A DNA stretch of 64,000 nt from Nitrospira sp. LK70 (lineage in GTDB: Bacteria > Nitrospirota > Nitrospiria > Nitrospirales > Nitrospiraceae): NCBI GenBank assembly GCA_011090425.1, contig PHGD01000004.1, forward strand, positions 1-64,000, in the 5' to 3' direction. The translations under genes and the position numbers were made by a program. Within the stretch, counting starts at the first letter, position 1; each line of letters begins with the position of its first letter. The notes beneath the pieces were generated by a model, which saw only the letters and a list, made by a program, of their open reading frames with translations, was not told where the DNA came from and did no database searches. Below are positions 25,485-36,034 of the stretch, piece by piece.

Positions 25485-25695
25485 CGTAGCCTCCTCTTTT
25501 GGCATCATGAGTTGAGACTCCAACCCACTCGATCCTTGCAGGATGTCTGCCAATTCTCGCTCAGAAGGAGGATGATGGTTTAGAGGGAAGAAATAGGGTC
25601 AAGTGCACTCGCGCATTAACCGATACAGTTCCATACCCATTTGAGAAATCGAGGGATTTTGGGGTTGACCTCATTGAGGACGGAGAGGAGCACTG

Positions 25696-26463
25696 ATGCT
25701 TGAGGAGTGGGTATTTCCGGACGTGACGTGCTACTTAGTGGCCATTCTTGGCCTGCTCGTGGTGTGGCAATACTACCAGATGCAAATCATGGCCGGGCGA
25801 ATCCTGGCCATCGATATCTTCGATCGCTCCGGCATTCGCATGTATATCTACGTGACGCCCAGTGACGACCATATCTGTGAGGTCTGTGCCGCATCGAATG
25901 GCTGCTTCTTCCTACCTTCCCAGGTCGCGAAGAAGAAGTTTTCGCCGCTTACCGGGGAATGTCAACGACCGATCCCCTGTATCGGGGTACTGATCGGACT
26001 GTACGGGGCTTGGTTGGAAGCAAGAGGTGTCTTGGAATACCTTCGGAAAAATGCCCCAAATGGCGGCATCCAGTTGTCTTCAGAAGAAGTGCGGGCATTG
26101 GTAAACGGGCAGTGGGAACGGTGCATCAGCGCCGACACGGATCGACTGGGGATCCATATGATCGAGGCTTTCAGCTATGAACAGATCAATCCAGAGGTCT
26201 CGATCGAAGCCTATCGGTATGTGGTGAACGAGGTGAAAGAAGTGCGGCATCTGATGTTTCTTGTTCCCGCCTACCTTCGACTCACGCAGTTGTTGCTACG
26301 TGCGGGAGAAGAGGCTGAAGCGCTTGAGACCATCGAGCGATTTGAGAACCGGTTCCCACCGACAAAACGCGGCCCCCATTTCCCATCATATGAGCAGAGG
26401 GAATCCCTGAAGACGAAAAAGACCCAACTACTGAACGACCTGCCCCTCCAAATGTCGGCCTAA
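25696..26463 (+). CDS. Membrane-anchored protein with a Cys cluster, unknown function
   Basis: The 255 residues have one N-terminal transmembrane helix (CYLVAILGLLVVWQYYQM). Next comes a Cys-rich segment, DHICEVCAASNGCFF, with two later Cys in GECQRPIPCIG. This CxxC...C...C pattern resembles a zinc-binding knot, like those in phage Mu F-type proteins. That likeness is weak. The C-terminal half is helical and TPR-like (AYLRLTQLLLRAGEEAEALE). The frame starts 12 bases after GGAGAGGAG. Confidence 0.65.
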   Translation: MLEEWVFPDVTCYLVAILGLLVVWQYYQMQIMAGRILAIDIFDRSGIRMYIYVTPSDDHICEVCAASNGCFFLPSQVAKKKFSPLTGECQRPIPCIGVLIGLYGAWLEARGVLEYLRKNAPNGGIQLSSEEVRALVNGQWERCISADTDRLGIHMIEAFSYEQINPEVSIEAYRYVVNEVKEVRHLMFLVPAYLRLTQLLLRAGEEAEALETIERFENRFPPTKRGPHFPSYEQRESLKTKKTQLLNDLPLQMSA

Positions 26464-26566
26464 GAACCACCAAGGGTCCGCGGCTGTCCGGCCTCCGCGG
26501 TAGCCTGCTACGGCGGATGGATCCAGCGGTGAGCTTCCACGCAACGACGATTGACTCAGTAACCGT

Positions 26567-27985
26567 TCAATAATTGGATTCGAGGCTGGTCGGTGTCTTG
26601 TTGAGGACGGTCGCGGCAGCCTGGGACAGGGCCGCGTCGTGGTGGTGGTCGGGCGAATAGATGCGAAACTGGATGAGTCTTGTGGGCAGAAGATCCAAGA
26701 ATTCTTCCAGCGGCTCGGTCGAAACCTGACCCGTCCCGGGGTCGTACACGTAGAGAGGATTTCCACGGCTGTCCTTGGGGTCAGGACGTGGATCCAACAG
26801 GGCCATGTCCACACGAAACGGCAGCCGTTTCAAGCCGGAGGGCAGCTCCTTGGCGATCTGCTGTTCAAAATGTCGATGGCTAGGGAACGTCATGCCTCGT
26901 TCCTGTCCTTTTTCTTTCAGCGTCGTGCTATAGGCCATCTTCCATTTGACGTCTCGGCCTAGGATCCTGGCCCACTCCTGTCCCAACTGCCGACGGGCTT
27001 TGTGGCGTGCCTGTTTCCATCCTCGGACTTCTTCCAAGAGCGACCAATCGGTCAGGGTGCGATACCGCTCCATATTCTTGCGCGGATCGACGGGACAGAG
27101 CAGCTTCATCGTCTGACCGAAGATGTCCCGCAGGTGGATGTCGATCGCTCTGGTGGTGCGATGGAAATAGACGTTGGAGTAGAGATACATCCTGGTGTTC
27201 AGGAACATTTGGAGGGACGGAAGCCCGGTTTTGTGAATGGTGAACCCTTTCTCCGTCACGATCGTGTAATGGATCAACCTCGTCAGATCGACCGGGCCGA
27301 CCGCCACACCGCACATATACGAGTCTCTCAAGACATAGTCCAGATTATCCCCGGTGTAACTTCCTGAGATCACAGGCTGAAGCATGTTCAACCAGCGAGG
27401 GAGGCGGGAATTGTCCTTATCTTTCTCCTTGAGGATCAGATGGGCAATCTGGTCGGGATTCAGCTCCTCTCCTTTCGCGAATGGTCCGGATGGGCTTCGG
27501 CGGATTTTTCTGATGAAGGAGGCCAATTGTTCACGGATGATGATCTGTCCCAACCGTTCATGGGTCAGGCCATGGGCATGGAGAAAATTGTCATCGAAAA
27601 AATGGCAAAACGGACCGTGTCCGATGTCGTGAACCAAGGCCGTCACTCGTAAAAGTTCCTCGACAAAATTGACCGACGGCACCTCTTTGACGACTTTCTT
27701 GAGAAAAGGATACAGATGCCGGGCGAATCGCCCTGCCACGTGCATCGTCCCGAGAGAATGCACGAATCGGGTATGTTCCGCCGAGGGATAGACCCAACGG
27801 GCACTCTGCAGCTGGTAAATGTATCGCAGCCGCTGAACCCAGGGAGAATCGATCAGGTCTTTTTCGGTGTGTTCATGTGGATCAGGACGCGCGTACGGTA
27901 CGGTGAATGTGATGTACCTGTGGATGGGATCGGCGATGAGCGCCGATCCATCATATGGAGCGTTCGGTCGGTCTGCCGATTCCAT
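26567..27985 (-). CDS. HD-domain phosphohydrolase (SAMHD1/dGTPase-like)
   Basis: This is probably a nucleotide phosphohydrolase of the COG1078 group, related to dNTP triphosphohydrolases. The 472 residues carry the HD metal ligands in order. His71/His76 are in EHTRFVHSLG, the HD pair at 119-120 is in LVHDIGHGPF, and Asp is in TGDNLDYVLRD (213-216 region). The C-terminal 200 residues are variable. It is the last gene of the minus-strand unit lon-thiL-DUF2062-HD, 14 bases after the DUF2062 stop. The substrate cannot be deduced. Confidence 0.88.
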   Translation of the reverse strand: MESADRPNAPYDGSALIADPIHRYITFTVPYARPDPHEHTEKDLIDSPWVQRLRYIYQLQSARWVYPSAEHTRFVHSLGTMHVAGRFARHLYPFLKKVVKEVPSVNFVEELLRVTALVHDIGHGPFCHFFDDNFLHAHGLTHERLGQIIIREQLASFIRKIRRSPSGPFAKGEELNPDQIAHLILKEKDKDNSRLPRWLNMLQPVISGSYTGDNLDYVLRDSYMCGVAVGPVDLTRLIHYTIVTEKGFTIHKTGLPSLQMFLNTRMYLYSNVYFHRTTRAIDIHLRDIFGQTMKLLCPVDPRKNMERYRTLTDWSLLEEVRGWKQARHKARRQLGQEWARILGRDVKWKMAYSTTLKEKGQERGMTFPSHRHFEQQIAKELPSGLKRLPFRVDMALLDPRPDPKDSRGNPLYVYDPGTGQVSTEPLEEFLDLLPTRLIQFRIYSPDHHHDAALSQAAATVLNKTPTSLESNY

Positions 27986-27999
27986 GGTTAGCGGGCATC

Positions 28000-28515
28000 T
28001 TAGCCCACCCGGTCAGACGGCGGCAACGGTTCGGCCGATGGTTTGGCGGGCCTGGAGCGATGTTTGTGGAAAAACAAGTAGGCGGCCGGATAGGACAACA
28101 AGGCCCCGAGCAGGCTGAGAACGAGTCCTCCGAGCATGAAGGGGGCTGCGTAGGGAAGGACTTGTTGGTAGATGCCGCTGAAACTCAGATCTTGCCAGTC
28201 AAAATTCGGCACATCGCCCCGTCCCAAGAGCAAGGCACCGGTCCAGTAAGTTGCACCTAAGATCGGAATGATAGTCCAGGGATTGTTGATGAAGGCGCCC
28301 GTGAACAAGGCCAGGAAATTGAGTCCGAACAGCCAGGTGCACAGCACGACCATCGCCGTGTGCAGGCCATAGGCTGGTGAGAACGCGATGAATACACCCA
28401 GCGCAAATGCCAGCGCGGTGCGTTGCGGTGACTCCTGTAAGTGGAGTACCTGGCGTAAGAGTGTCCGGAACGATCGGGCTCCCCGCGCGGAAGGCTGGTG
28501 GCTCATATCGGACAT
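28000..28515 (-). CDS. DUF2062 membrane protein
   Basis: The 171 residues have three or four transmembrane helices (TALAFALGVFIAFSPAYGLH, VVLCTWLFGLNFLALFTG, PFMLGGLVLSLLGALLSYP). FINNPWTIIPI matches the conserved NPWT motif of DUF2062. The function is unknown; relatives often sit beside polysaccharide or envelope genes. Its start overlaps the thiL stop, so translation is coupled. Confidence 0.88.
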   Translation of the reverse strand: MSDMSHQPSARGARSFRTLLRQVLHLQESPQRTALAFALGVFIAFSPAYGLHTAMVVLCTWLFGLNFLALFTGAFINNPWTIIPILGATYWTGALLLGRGDVPNFDWQDLSFSGIYQQVLPYAAPFMLGGLVLSLLGALLSYPAAYLFFHKHRSRPAKPSAEPLPPSDRVG

Positions 28516-29558
28516 CAGCGGAAATGCTCGTAGCTGGTGGCCGGCATCGGCTGCGTCCGACCGTCGGACGTCATCTGAATCCCGAATTGCTGGGAACGAA
28601 TTGTTCCGATACGGGTCATGCGATAGCCTCTGGTTCCTGCCTGCCGGGCAATAGTATCGCAGTCGTGCGGAGAAGTGGTGAACAGCAGCTCATAGTCTTC
28701 GCCACCGGTGAGTGCGAGTTGAATCGGCGAGACTCCGATCTCCAGCGCATAGGCTCGACAGGCCGATGAGATCGGTAGTCTATCGAGGTCCACCTCTGCA
28801 CCGACTCGACTTGCTTCGCACAGATGTCGAAGATCTCCGGAGAGACCGTCTGACAGATCGATGGCGGCGGTGGCGAGCTGCCTGTCATTGAGCCACCGGC
28901 CTTCGGCGACCCTCGCGGTCGGGTGGGAATGGCGACGGACAAGAAATCGCCGATGGGAGCGTAAGAATTCGCCCTTCCTCTTTTCCGATGGTTGCGGGGT
29001 TGTGCTGTTCATCAAGAGATTGAGGCCTGCCAAGGAGTCTCCAAGAGTACCCGTGACATGGATGTGATTTCCCACTTTGGCTCCATGCCGAAAAAGCGCC
29101 CGATGCCTGCTCGTCGTGCCGACCAAGGTGATACTGAGAAAGAGGCCGGCCTTTGACGCCGAGGTGTCTCCACCGATGAGTGCCACGTCATGCAGGCGGC
29201 AAGCCTTCATTAAGCCGCGGTACAACTTGTCGATGTGGGACTGCTTCACTGTCCTCGGGATGGCGAGTGAGATGAGTAAATAGCGAGGCACGGCGCCCAT
29301 CGCAGCAATATCGCTGAGGTTGGCCATGACGGCTCGGTAGCCGACCGACTCAAGGGGAACCGACTTTAGGTCGAAGTGGATTCCTTCGGCAAGCAGGTCC
29401 GTTGTGAGATGCCACCAGGTTTGGGCGGAAGTCTCGATCACGGCTGCATCGTCCCCGATGCCTTGAACGAGCCCTGGCGTGTGACAGGCAAATCGCTGTT
29501 CGAGAGATCGGATCAGGGCAAATTCTTGAAGGGGGGCGTTGGCCGAACGACGGGCCAC
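28515..29558 (-). CDS. thiL: Thiamine-monophosphate kinase ThiL
   Basis: ThiL phosphorylates thiamine phosphate to the active cofactor thiamine diphosphate. The 347 residues include GIGDDAAVI, the metal- and ATP-binding Asp pair (about 34-42). AMGAVPRYLLISLAIP, the Gly-rich ALIGGDTS, AIDLSDGLSGDL and TGGEDYELLFT are all family hallmarks. An insertion near 195-225 is unusually basic. It lies with lon and DUF2062 and away from thiS-thiG-thiE in the same window. Confidence 0.93.
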   Translation of the reverse strand: MARRSANAPLQEFALIRSLEQRFACHTPGLVQGIGDDAAVIETSAQTWWHLTTDLLAEGIHFDLKSVPLESVGYRAVMANLSDIAAMGAVPRYLLISLAIPRTVKQSHIDKLYRGLMKACRLHDVALIGGDTSASKAGLFLSITLVGTTSRHRALFRHGAKVGNHIHVTGTLGDSLAGLNLLMNSTTPQPSEKRKGEFLRSHRRFLVRRHSHPTARVAEGRWLNDRQLATAAIDLSDGLSGDLRHLCEASRVGAEVDLDRLPISSACRAYALEIGVSPIQLALTGGEDYELLFTTSPHDCDTIARQAGTRGYRMTRIGTIRSQQFGIQMTSDGRTQPMPATSYEHFR

Positions 29559-29567
29559 GGCACTATC

Positions 29568-32066
29568 CTATGACCGTACAGGCTCTCGGTTTGCCATCAC
29601 CGTGGCGGGAAGTTCATGCGACCGGCGGCCTTTGCCTGGTCGTAGGGGGCGGATGCGCGCCGGTGCCGGAGGGGTCGATGGTTTCCTAGAGGCAGGCGAA
29701 GTCTTAACGCCTCGGCGGAGGGCGATCTTCATGACATCGTCCATGGTATCGACGAACGCCAATTGAATGCCTTTGAGGAGATGTTTAGGGATTTCCTCAA
29801 GGTCCTTCCTGTTCCGACGTGGGAGGATTACTGTGGTGAGCTTCGCCCGTTTTGCGGCCAAAATTTTTTCCTTGAGTCCCCCGATCGGAAGCACGCGACC
29901 GCGCAAGGTGATTTCTCCGGTCATGGCTAAATCTCGTCTTGCGGGAGTACCGGAAAAGGCAGAGGCGATGGCGGTGGCCATCGTGATGCCGGCCGAAGGA
30001 CCGTCTTTGGGAATCGCCCCGGCCGGCACATGGATGTGCAGGTCTTGTTTGCTGAACATCGCGGGGCTGAGACGCAAGGTTTTTTCTCGTGAGCGGACGT
30101 AGCTGAGCGCCGCCTGGGCGGATTCTTTCATCACATCTCCCAGATGGCCGGTGAGGGTCAATTGGCCTTTCCCCTTCATCACCGTCGCCTCGATGTACAG
30201 CACATCGCCACCCGATTCCGTCCAGGCTAGACCGGTCGCCACACCGATTTCGTCCTTCTCGAGTTCCGCTTCCGGCACATATTTCGGCACTCCCAGATAT
30301 TTATGGAGATTGGACGGCTCGATCGGAAACCCCAAACCTTTGCCCTCGGCGACTTTCTTTGCAACCTTACGCATCACATTGGCGATCTCGCGCTCAAGGT
30401 TCCGCACGCCGGCCTCGCGCGTGTAGTGCGAAATGATCTGGCGGATCGCCGGTTCCGTAAGGCGGACATGTTTGCTGGTAATCCCATGCTCTTCGAGCTG
30501 CCGGGGAATCAGGTATTTCTGGGCGATGCCGAGTTTCTCCTCTTCGGTGTACCCGGGGATCTCGATGATCTCCATGCGATCGCGCAACGCGGGAAGGATC
30601 GGATCGATCACATTCGCGGTGGTGATGAACATCACTTCGGTCAGGTCGAATGGGACGCCGAGGTAGTGGTCGGTGAACGCACTGTTTTGCTCAGGATCGA
30701 GGACCTCCAGCAAGGCTGCCGAGGGGTCGCCCCGAAAATCCATCCCGACCTTGTCCACCTCGTCGAGCATGAACACAGGGTTGCCGGTGCCCGCCTGCTT
30801 CATGCCCTGGATGATGCGCCCCGGTAATGCGCCGACATAGGTGCGGCGGTGACCGCGGATTTCGGCTTCATCCCGCACGCCGCCCAAGCTGATCCGTACA
30901 AACTCGCGCCCCAATGCGCGGGCGATCGACTTTCCCAACGATGTTTTTCCAACTCCCGGTGGGCCGACGAAGCAGAGGATCGGCCCCTTCATCTTCTCTT
31001 TCAGTTTGCGGACGGCGAGGTATTCGAGAATCCGCTCCTTGACCTTTTCGAGGTCATAGTGGTCGTCGTTCAATACCTTGGCGGCGGCTTTCAGCTCGAG
31101 GTTATCCTTCGACCGCTTCGACCATGGTAATTCGACCATCCATTCCAGATAGGTTCGCACCGTCGCGGATTCGGCAGTATCCGGGTGCATCTTTTCGAGA
31201 CGCTTGAGCTGTTTTTCCGTCTCTTTCAGGACCTTGTCGGGCATCTTGGCATCTTTGATGCGCGTGCGGAATTCCGTGATTTCTTCCGCCCGCTCATCAA
31301 GTTCACCCAACTCCTTTTGAATGGCTTTCAGTTGTTCCCGCAGAAAGTACTCCCGTTGGGTCTTGTCCATCTCGCCCTTGGCTTGCGCCTGAATCTTTTG
31401 CTGCATGGAGAGGACTTCGATTTCCTTCCCGAGAATGTCGCTCACTTGACGAAGGCGTAGAATCGGATCGGAGATTTCCAAGACGGCTTGGGTGGCGTCG
31501 ACCTTGAGGCCGAGATTTGAGGCGACCATGTCGGCCAATCGGCCCGGCTCTTCGAGGTTTTCGATGACGACCATGACATCGGGGATCAAGACTTTCCCCA
31601 AGCTCACGATTCGTTCGATCTGCTCTTTCACGGTCCGCATGACGGCTTCCGCCTCAAGGGCCGTGGCGGTCGATTTCGTATCAATCAGTTTGTCGATCCG
31701 AACGGAGTAGTAGGGGTCGGTCTGAATGTATTTGGTGATCTTCGCCTTGGCGATGCCTTGCACCAGGATTTTGATCCGCTCATCGGGCAGCTTCAACATC
31801 CGCATGATGAGGCCGACGGTGCCGATGGCATGGATGTCTTTCGGAGCGGGGTTCTCGACGTCGAGTGCTTTCTGAGTCGCGAGGAAGATCATCCGATTGC
31901 CGGCCAGGGCTGCTTCGATGGCCTTGATCGACATGTCGCGGCCGACGAACAGGGGAAGCACCATATAGGGAAAGACGACGATATCTCGGACCGGCAACAG
32001 CGGGAGCTGACCGGGAACCTCGATGTTTTGTGGAGGCTGAATCTCTTGTTCGTTTTGGTCGGTCAT
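29568..32066 (-). CDS. lon: ATP-dependent protease Lon
   Basis: This AAA+ protease degrades misfolded and regulatory proteins. The 832 residues comprise an N-terminal substrate domain (about 20-220), a coiled coil (about 220-290), the AAA module with Walker [10 protein letters not shown] at 368-376, and the protease domain. The catalytic Ser691 is in PKDGPSAG and Lys734 in GGLKEK, at the canonical 43-residue spacing. A Pro/Arg-rich C-terminal tail of about 45 residues extends past the usual end. It is the first gene of the minus-strand unit; thiL starts nine bases on. Confidence 0.97.
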   Translation of the reverse strand: MTDQNEQEIQPPQNIEVPGQLPLLPVRDIVVFPYMVLPLFVGRDMSIKAIEAALAGNRMIFLATQKALDVENPAPKDIHAIGTVGLIMRMLKLPDERIKILVQGIAKAKITKYIQTDPYYSVRIDKLIDTKSTATALEAEAVMRTVKEQIERIVSLGKVLIPDVMVVIENLEEPGRLADMVASNLGLKVDATQAVLEISDPILRLRQVSDILGKEIEVLSMQQKIQAQAKGEMDKTQREYFLREQLKAIQKELGELDERAEEITEFRTRIKDAKMPDKVLKETEKQLKRLEKMHPDTAESATVRTYLEWMVELPWSKRSKDNLELKAAAKVLNDDHYDLEKVKERILEYLAVRKLKEKMKGPILCFVGPPGVGKTSLGKSIARALGREFVRISLGGVRDEAEIRGHRRTYVGALPGRIIQGMKQAGTGNPVFMLDEVDKVGMDFRGDPSAALLEVLDPEQNSAFTDHYLGVPFDLTEVMFITTANVIDPILPALRDRMEIIEIPGYTEEEKLGIAQKYLIPRQLEEHGITSKHVRLTEPAIRQIISHYTREAGVRNLEREIANVMRKVAKKVAEGKGLGFPIEPSNLHKYLGVPKYVPEAELEKDEIGVATGLAWTESGGDVLYIEATVMKGKGQLTLTGHLGDVMKESAQAALSYVRSREKTLRLSPAMFSKQDLHIHVPAGAIPKDGPSAGITMATAIASAFSGTPARRDLAMTGEITLRGRVLPIGGLKEKILAAKRAKLTTVILPRRNRKDLEEIPKHLLKGIQLAFVDTMDDVMKIALRRGVKTSPASRKPSTPPAPARIRPLRPGKGRRSHELPATVMANREPVRS

Positions 32067-32311
32067 GTGCTTGCCCGTTCTATATCGCTAAGCGGCTGGT
32101 CCGATGGACCGGGTTATGCAACGACTCTGCATGTGTTTGAGCGCCATGGTTTCTCTGGCCTATGAGCCCTGGTGTTCCATCCTTCTGGAACTGAACGACC
32201 GATCAGAATTGCGCGATGCACCGGATCGGACATTCCGTTCACTATCAAGCCTGGTACAGCATGCTTGTTACTGGGGATCTCGCGACTGAGTGCCCTTCAT
32301 GCCTGATGGGA

Positions 32312-33208
32312 TCATCCTCGACGATTATTCGATGCGGTGTGCATTCTGGTCGAAAGGTAGTCGCGGAATTCTGACCCCAATGCCGGGTTTTTCAATGCGA
32401 ACTCAACAGTGGCGATCAAAAATCCCAATTTGTCTCCGGCGTCGTGACGCTGTCCCTCCACCTCCAGAGCAAACATCGGAGTTTTTCTTGCCAGTGTCTT
32501 GAGTGCATCCGTCAATTGAATTTCACCGTTCTTTCCAGGGGCGGTTTTTCTCAGGATCGGAAAGATTTCCGGAGGAAGGACATATCGGCCGATCACGGCG
32601 AGCGTGGATGGGGCATCGGTCGGCGATGGTTTCTCAACCAAATCCTCAACCCGATGCAGGCCGTGAGCGAGGCGCTTAGGGGTCACAATTCCGTACCGGC
32701 TGACATCTGCCTTGGGAACCTCCTGCACTCCGAGCACCGCCCCATGCCGCTTTTTATAGATGTGGATCAATTGCGCGAGCCCTGGGACATCGGCGTCGAT
32801 GATCTCATCCCCGAGAATGACGGCGAAGGGCTCATCGCCGATCAGATGCTGCGCGCACAACACGGCATGCCCCAGGCCGAGGGCTTCGGATTGCCGCACG
32901 TAACAGAAATTCGCGAGGTTCGAGATCTGTCGGATTTGGTGGAGCACCTGACTCTTCCCGGTGCCTTTCAAATTTTCTTCCAACTCGACCGAACGATCAA
33001 AGTGATCTTCGATGGCGCGTTTTCCACGGCCGGTAACCACTATGATGTCTTCGATACCAGAGGCCACTGCTTCTTCGACCGTATATTGAATGAGTGGCTT
33101 GTCGACCAACGGCAACATCTCTTTGGGGGATGCCTTTGTGGCGGGGAGGAAGCGTGTCCCAAGGCCGGCGGCGGGAATGATCGCTTTTCTGACAGTCAGA
33201 CGTGACAT
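32312..33208 (-). CDS. galU: UTP--glucose-1-phosphate uridylyltransferase
   Basis: GalU makes UDP-glucose for surface polysaccharides and nucleotide-sugar pathways. The 298 residues begin VRKAIIPAAGLGTRFLPATK (the nucleotide-binding loop). Later come MLPLVDKPLIQYTVEEA, FAVILGDEIID (metal-binding Asp) and VEDLVEKPSP, the family core. It is transcribed away from bamA. The ATG lacks an upstream ribosome site, and the predicted start point falls at the ATG itself. Confidence 0.96.
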   Translation of the reverse strand: MSRLTVRKAIIPAAGLGTRFLPATKASPKEMLPLVDKPLIQYTVEEAVASGIEDIIVVTGRGKRAIEDHFDRSVELEENLKGTGKSQVLHQIRQISNLANFCYVRQSEALGLGHAVLCAQHLIGDEPFAVILGDEIIDADVPGLAQLIHIYKKRHGAVLGVQEVPKADVSRYGIVTPKRLAHGLHRVEDLVEKPSPTDAPSTLAVIGRYVLPPEIFPILRKTAPGKNGEIQLTDALKTLARKTPMFALEVEGQRHDAGDKLGFLIATVEFALKNPALGSEFRDYLSTRMHTASNNRRG

Positions 33209-33214
33209 GGAAGG

Positions 33215-33243
33215 ATAGTATGTGATGGGGTGTATGAAGTCAA
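33215..33243 (-). promoter_or_regulatory. Possible galU promoter giving a leaderless transcript
   Basis: On the minus strand TTGACT (33238-33243), 17 bases and TACTAT (33215-33220) precede the galU ATG. The expected start, about seven bases past the -10 box, coincides with the A of ATG at 33208. There is no Shine-Dalgarno sequence. A leaderless transcript is inferred. Confidence 0.4.
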
Positions 33244-33457
33244 GAAACCGACGAACTCATCTCATCGAAGGCGACGTTTTTGTTCCTGTGCAGAAAAGAC
33301 ACGAACGACGCTCATGGACGAGACCTGTGCCCTGTCGGTTCTGCGGAATGGGGGTGACGGTCACGATCGATGCGATCCTTGAGAACGTCCGGAGAAGAGC
33401 CAAGCAAGACGTCCGGATCTCGAATCAAAAAAGTCGTATCGGAGCGGAGGGCGCTGC

Positions 33458-33486
33458 TTTACAATGCAGGATGACCTCAATATAAT
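33458..33486 (+). promoter_or_regulatory. Strong sigma-70-like promoter of the bamA/lipid A cluster
   Basis: TTTACA (33458-33463), a 17-base spacer and a perfect TATAAT (33481-33486) point towards bamA. The predicted start is near 33493, giving a leader of about 200 bases. Confidence 0.55.
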
Positions 33487-33699
33487 CCGGAAGTTTTGCG
33501 CGGACGGGTGGTTCAAGGATGTCCGCGTGGTAGAGCTGCCAGACTGTGGATTCCCGACAACGATCCTCTTGCGATTCAGTGTGTTCTCTAGAGCGGGAGG
33601 AACTGGTCGAGAACCGGCGCCATCGATAACGGAGAGGACCTGTGTGAGGGTTTCAGCCGCACGCCCTATCTCCATACTTTGCCACAGGAATCCTTATCG

Positions 33700-36021
33700 G
33701 TGATCGAACATGCCGTCTACAGCCCTCGATCGTTTCTGGTCGCGGCCATGGTCGTCTCCTTGTTGTGGGGCGTACTCGAAGCACTCGCTCAGGCACCCGA
33801 CCTCAAGGTCGCTTCGATCGACATTCGGGGAGCCAAACGAATCGAAGTTCCGGCGATTGCCGGTCGGCTCACACTGAAGGTCGGCGACCGCTATTCTCCG
33901 GAAACCGTGCGCGGACAAGTGAAGATTCTATACGATACGGGTTTTTTCGAGGATGTGCAGATTGAAACAGAATCGATCGCTGAGGGGATGGCGGTGACCT
34001 TCGTCGTGCAGGAAAAACCGTTCATCACCGAGATTGTCTTCGACGGTAACGAGCAGTTGACCGACGAGAAGTTGAAGGAAAAAACGACCATCAAAAGCCA
34101 GACATTTCTTGATCCACAACAGGTGAAAGATAGTGCCGAGGCCATTCGCTTGGCCTACCAGCATGAGGGATATTTCAACGCGCAGGTTGTTCCCGTGACC
34201 GAGACGTTGGATGAGGAACGAAAGCGCCTGACCTTCCATATTACCGAGGGAGAGAAGGCGAAGGTTAAGACGGTGACGTTCGAAGGGCTGCATGCGGCAA
34301 CGAAGAACGAGATGCTCGCTGTCATGTCGACTCGGGAATGGATTCCTTGGTACGGGCTCGTGACGAAGTTCAAGATGCCTTCGATGGTGTCCGACGCGGG
34401 CGTCTTGAAGCGTGAAGAGCTGGCCAATGATGTGGAGCGGATCAGGGAAGTACTCCTGAACAAAGGCTACTTCAATGTGCGGGTCGGTCAGCCGTCGGTG
34501 GAGCTTACCGACGATAAAAAATGGTTCCTCATCACCTACCACATCACCGAGGGAGAGCCGTTCACCATAGGAGAAATCGGGTTTCGAGGGCACACGGTGT
34601 TTGAGGAGCCGGAGCTTCGAGCGGGATTGAGGATGAAAGAGGGGGAAATTTTTCAGCGTGCCAAAATCCGAGATGAGATCTCCCGAGTCACGGAGCTGTA
34701 TGGAAGCAGGGGGTATGCGTTCGCGGAAGTCGTACCCAGCGTGAATCCCAGCAATGAAGAACGGACGGTCGGCATCCTCTTCAACATCAAAGAAGGGCAG
34801 ATGATGCGGATCCGACAGATCAACATCTACGGCAATGATAAGACACGAGACAACGTCATCCGGCGGGAAATACGAGTGGACGAACAGGATGTGATCGATA
34901 CCGCCTCCCTGAAGCGAAGTTTCCAACGCTTGAACAACTTGAATTTCTTCGAAACGGTGGAGATCCTGCCGACACAAGTCGCGCCGGACAAGGTCGATCT
35001 GAATGTGCGTGTGAAGGAAAAGCCGACCGGGATGTTCAGCGTCGGCGGCGGGTTCAGCACATTGGACCAACTCGTGGCGGTTGCCGATATCACCCAAGCC
35101 AACATGGGCGGGTACGGCTATCTCCTGCGCGTCCGCGGGCAACTCGGTCAGCGAAGAACTCTCGGGTCCATCACCTTCCGCAATCCCTATCTGTACGACT
35201 CATTGACGTCGCTGCAGATCGATGGCTACCGCACGATGACGAATTACCTGAGTTATTTTGAGGAACGAACCGGCGGAAACGTCACACTCGGCCGTTGGAT
35301 ATCGGAATATGTGACGACCAGTATCAGTCTCTTCGGAGAAATACTCACCTACAGGGATCCTGCACCCGGTATCTGTCCGGATCTGGTTCCGATCGTGTGT
35401 CAACAGCTCGGGACGAACTCGAGTACAGGATTTCGGACGTCGATATTCAGAGATACCAGAGATTACTATCTCGATCCCAGAAGCGGCTGGCGTAGCGGCG
35501 GAGGGTTTGATGTCGGAACACCCTATTTGGGGGGCACCTACAATTTCATCAAATATTATGTGGACGTGGTCAAGTACACGCCCCTCCCATTCGATATGAG
35601 GTTTGCGGTGCGGGCTCGCGCGGGAGCGCTCGAGGCGCTGGGAGGAACAGACACTCCACTGAATGAACGGTTTTTCGTGGGAGGCATCAACACGGTGCGT
35701 GGGTTTTCCTTCGGACGGGCCGGTCCCACAGTTCCCACGACCCATTCCCCCTACGGCGCGGTCCGACAATTGATCTTCAACACCGAGTTGATCTTTACGA
35801 TCTCCGCCGAGGCGAAATTGAACGGTGTGCTCTTTTTCGACTACGGGAAGGGTTTTGACAACGGTGAGCCGTGGTCGTTCAACTTGAGACCTGCTGCCGG
35901 TATCGAGGGGCGCTGGATTTCTCCCTTCGGTCCCTTGCGTGTCGCCTACGGGATCAACCTAGACCCACGACCCGGTGAGCGAGTCGGCGTGTTCGAGTTT
36001 ACGATCGGGACCTTGTTTTAG
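33700..36021 (+). CDS. bamA: Outer membrane protein assembly factor BamA
   Basis: BamA inserts beta-barrel proteins into the outer membrane. The 773 residues start at GTG 33700. The frame is open from TTG 33679, but the signal peptide (SFLVAAMVVSLLWGVLEALA) fits the later start. Five POTRA domains follow (about 35-430), recognisable by repeated GNE/GNDK-type turns such as IVFDGNEQLTDEKL and INIYGNDKTRDNVI. The 16-strand barrel contains VGGINTVRGFSFGRAGP, the conserved VRGF loop. The protein ends in a Phe-rich strand (EFTIGTLF), the usual barrel C-terminus. It leads the lipid A cluster. Confidence 0.96.
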   Translation: MIEHAVYSPRSFLVAAMVVSLLWGVLEALAQAPDLKVASIDIRGAKRIEVPAIAGRLTLKVGDRYSPETVRGQVKILYDTGFFEDVQIETESIAEGMAVTFVVQEKPFITEIVFDGNEQLTDEKLKEKTTIKSQTFLDPQQVKDSAEAIRLAYQHEGYFNAQVVPVTETLDEERKRLTFHITEGEKAKVKTVTFEGLHAATKNEMLAVMSTREWIPWYGLVTKFKMPSMVSDAGVLKREELANDVERIREVLLNKGYFNVRVGQPSVELTDDKKWFLITYHITEGEPFTIGEIGFRGHTVFEEPELRAGLRMKEGEIFQRAKIRDEISRVTELYGSRGYAFAEVVPSVNPSNEERTVGILFNIKEGQMMRIRQINIYGNDKTRDNVIRREIRVDEQDVIDTASLKRSFQRLNNLNFFETVEILPTQVAPDKVDLNVRVKEKPTGMFSVGGGFSTLDQLVAVADITQANMGGYGYLLRVRGQLGQRRTLGSITFRNPYLYDSLTSLQIDGYRTMTNYLSYFEERTGGNVTLGRWISEYVTTSISLFGEILTYRDPAPGICPDLVPIVCQQLGTNSSTGFRTSIFRDTRDYYLDPRSGWRSGGGFDVGTPYLGGTYNFIKYYVDVVKYTPLPFDMRFAVRARAGALEALGGTDTPLNERFFVGGINTVRGFSFGRAGPTVPTTHSPYGAVRQLIFNTELIFTISAEAKLNGVLFFDYGKGFDNGEPWSFNLRPAAGIEGRWISPFGPLRVAYGINLDPRPGERVGVFEFTIGTLF

Positions 36022-36034
36022 TCGGAGCCTTGGC

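Larger units (their letters stand above)
33209..33699. other. Divergent intergenic region galU/bamA
   Basis: The 491 bases hold the galU and bamA promoters. Frames of 80-105 codons on both strands have no recognisable content and are treated as chance. About 200 bases lie between the bamA -10 box and the bamA start, a long leader with no structure I could assign. Confidence 0.5.

Noticed and set aside
33928-35142. 404-codon minus-strand ORF
   Set aside because: It lies wholly antisense to bamA, whose frame is fully supported. High-GC codon patterns commonly open such shadows.
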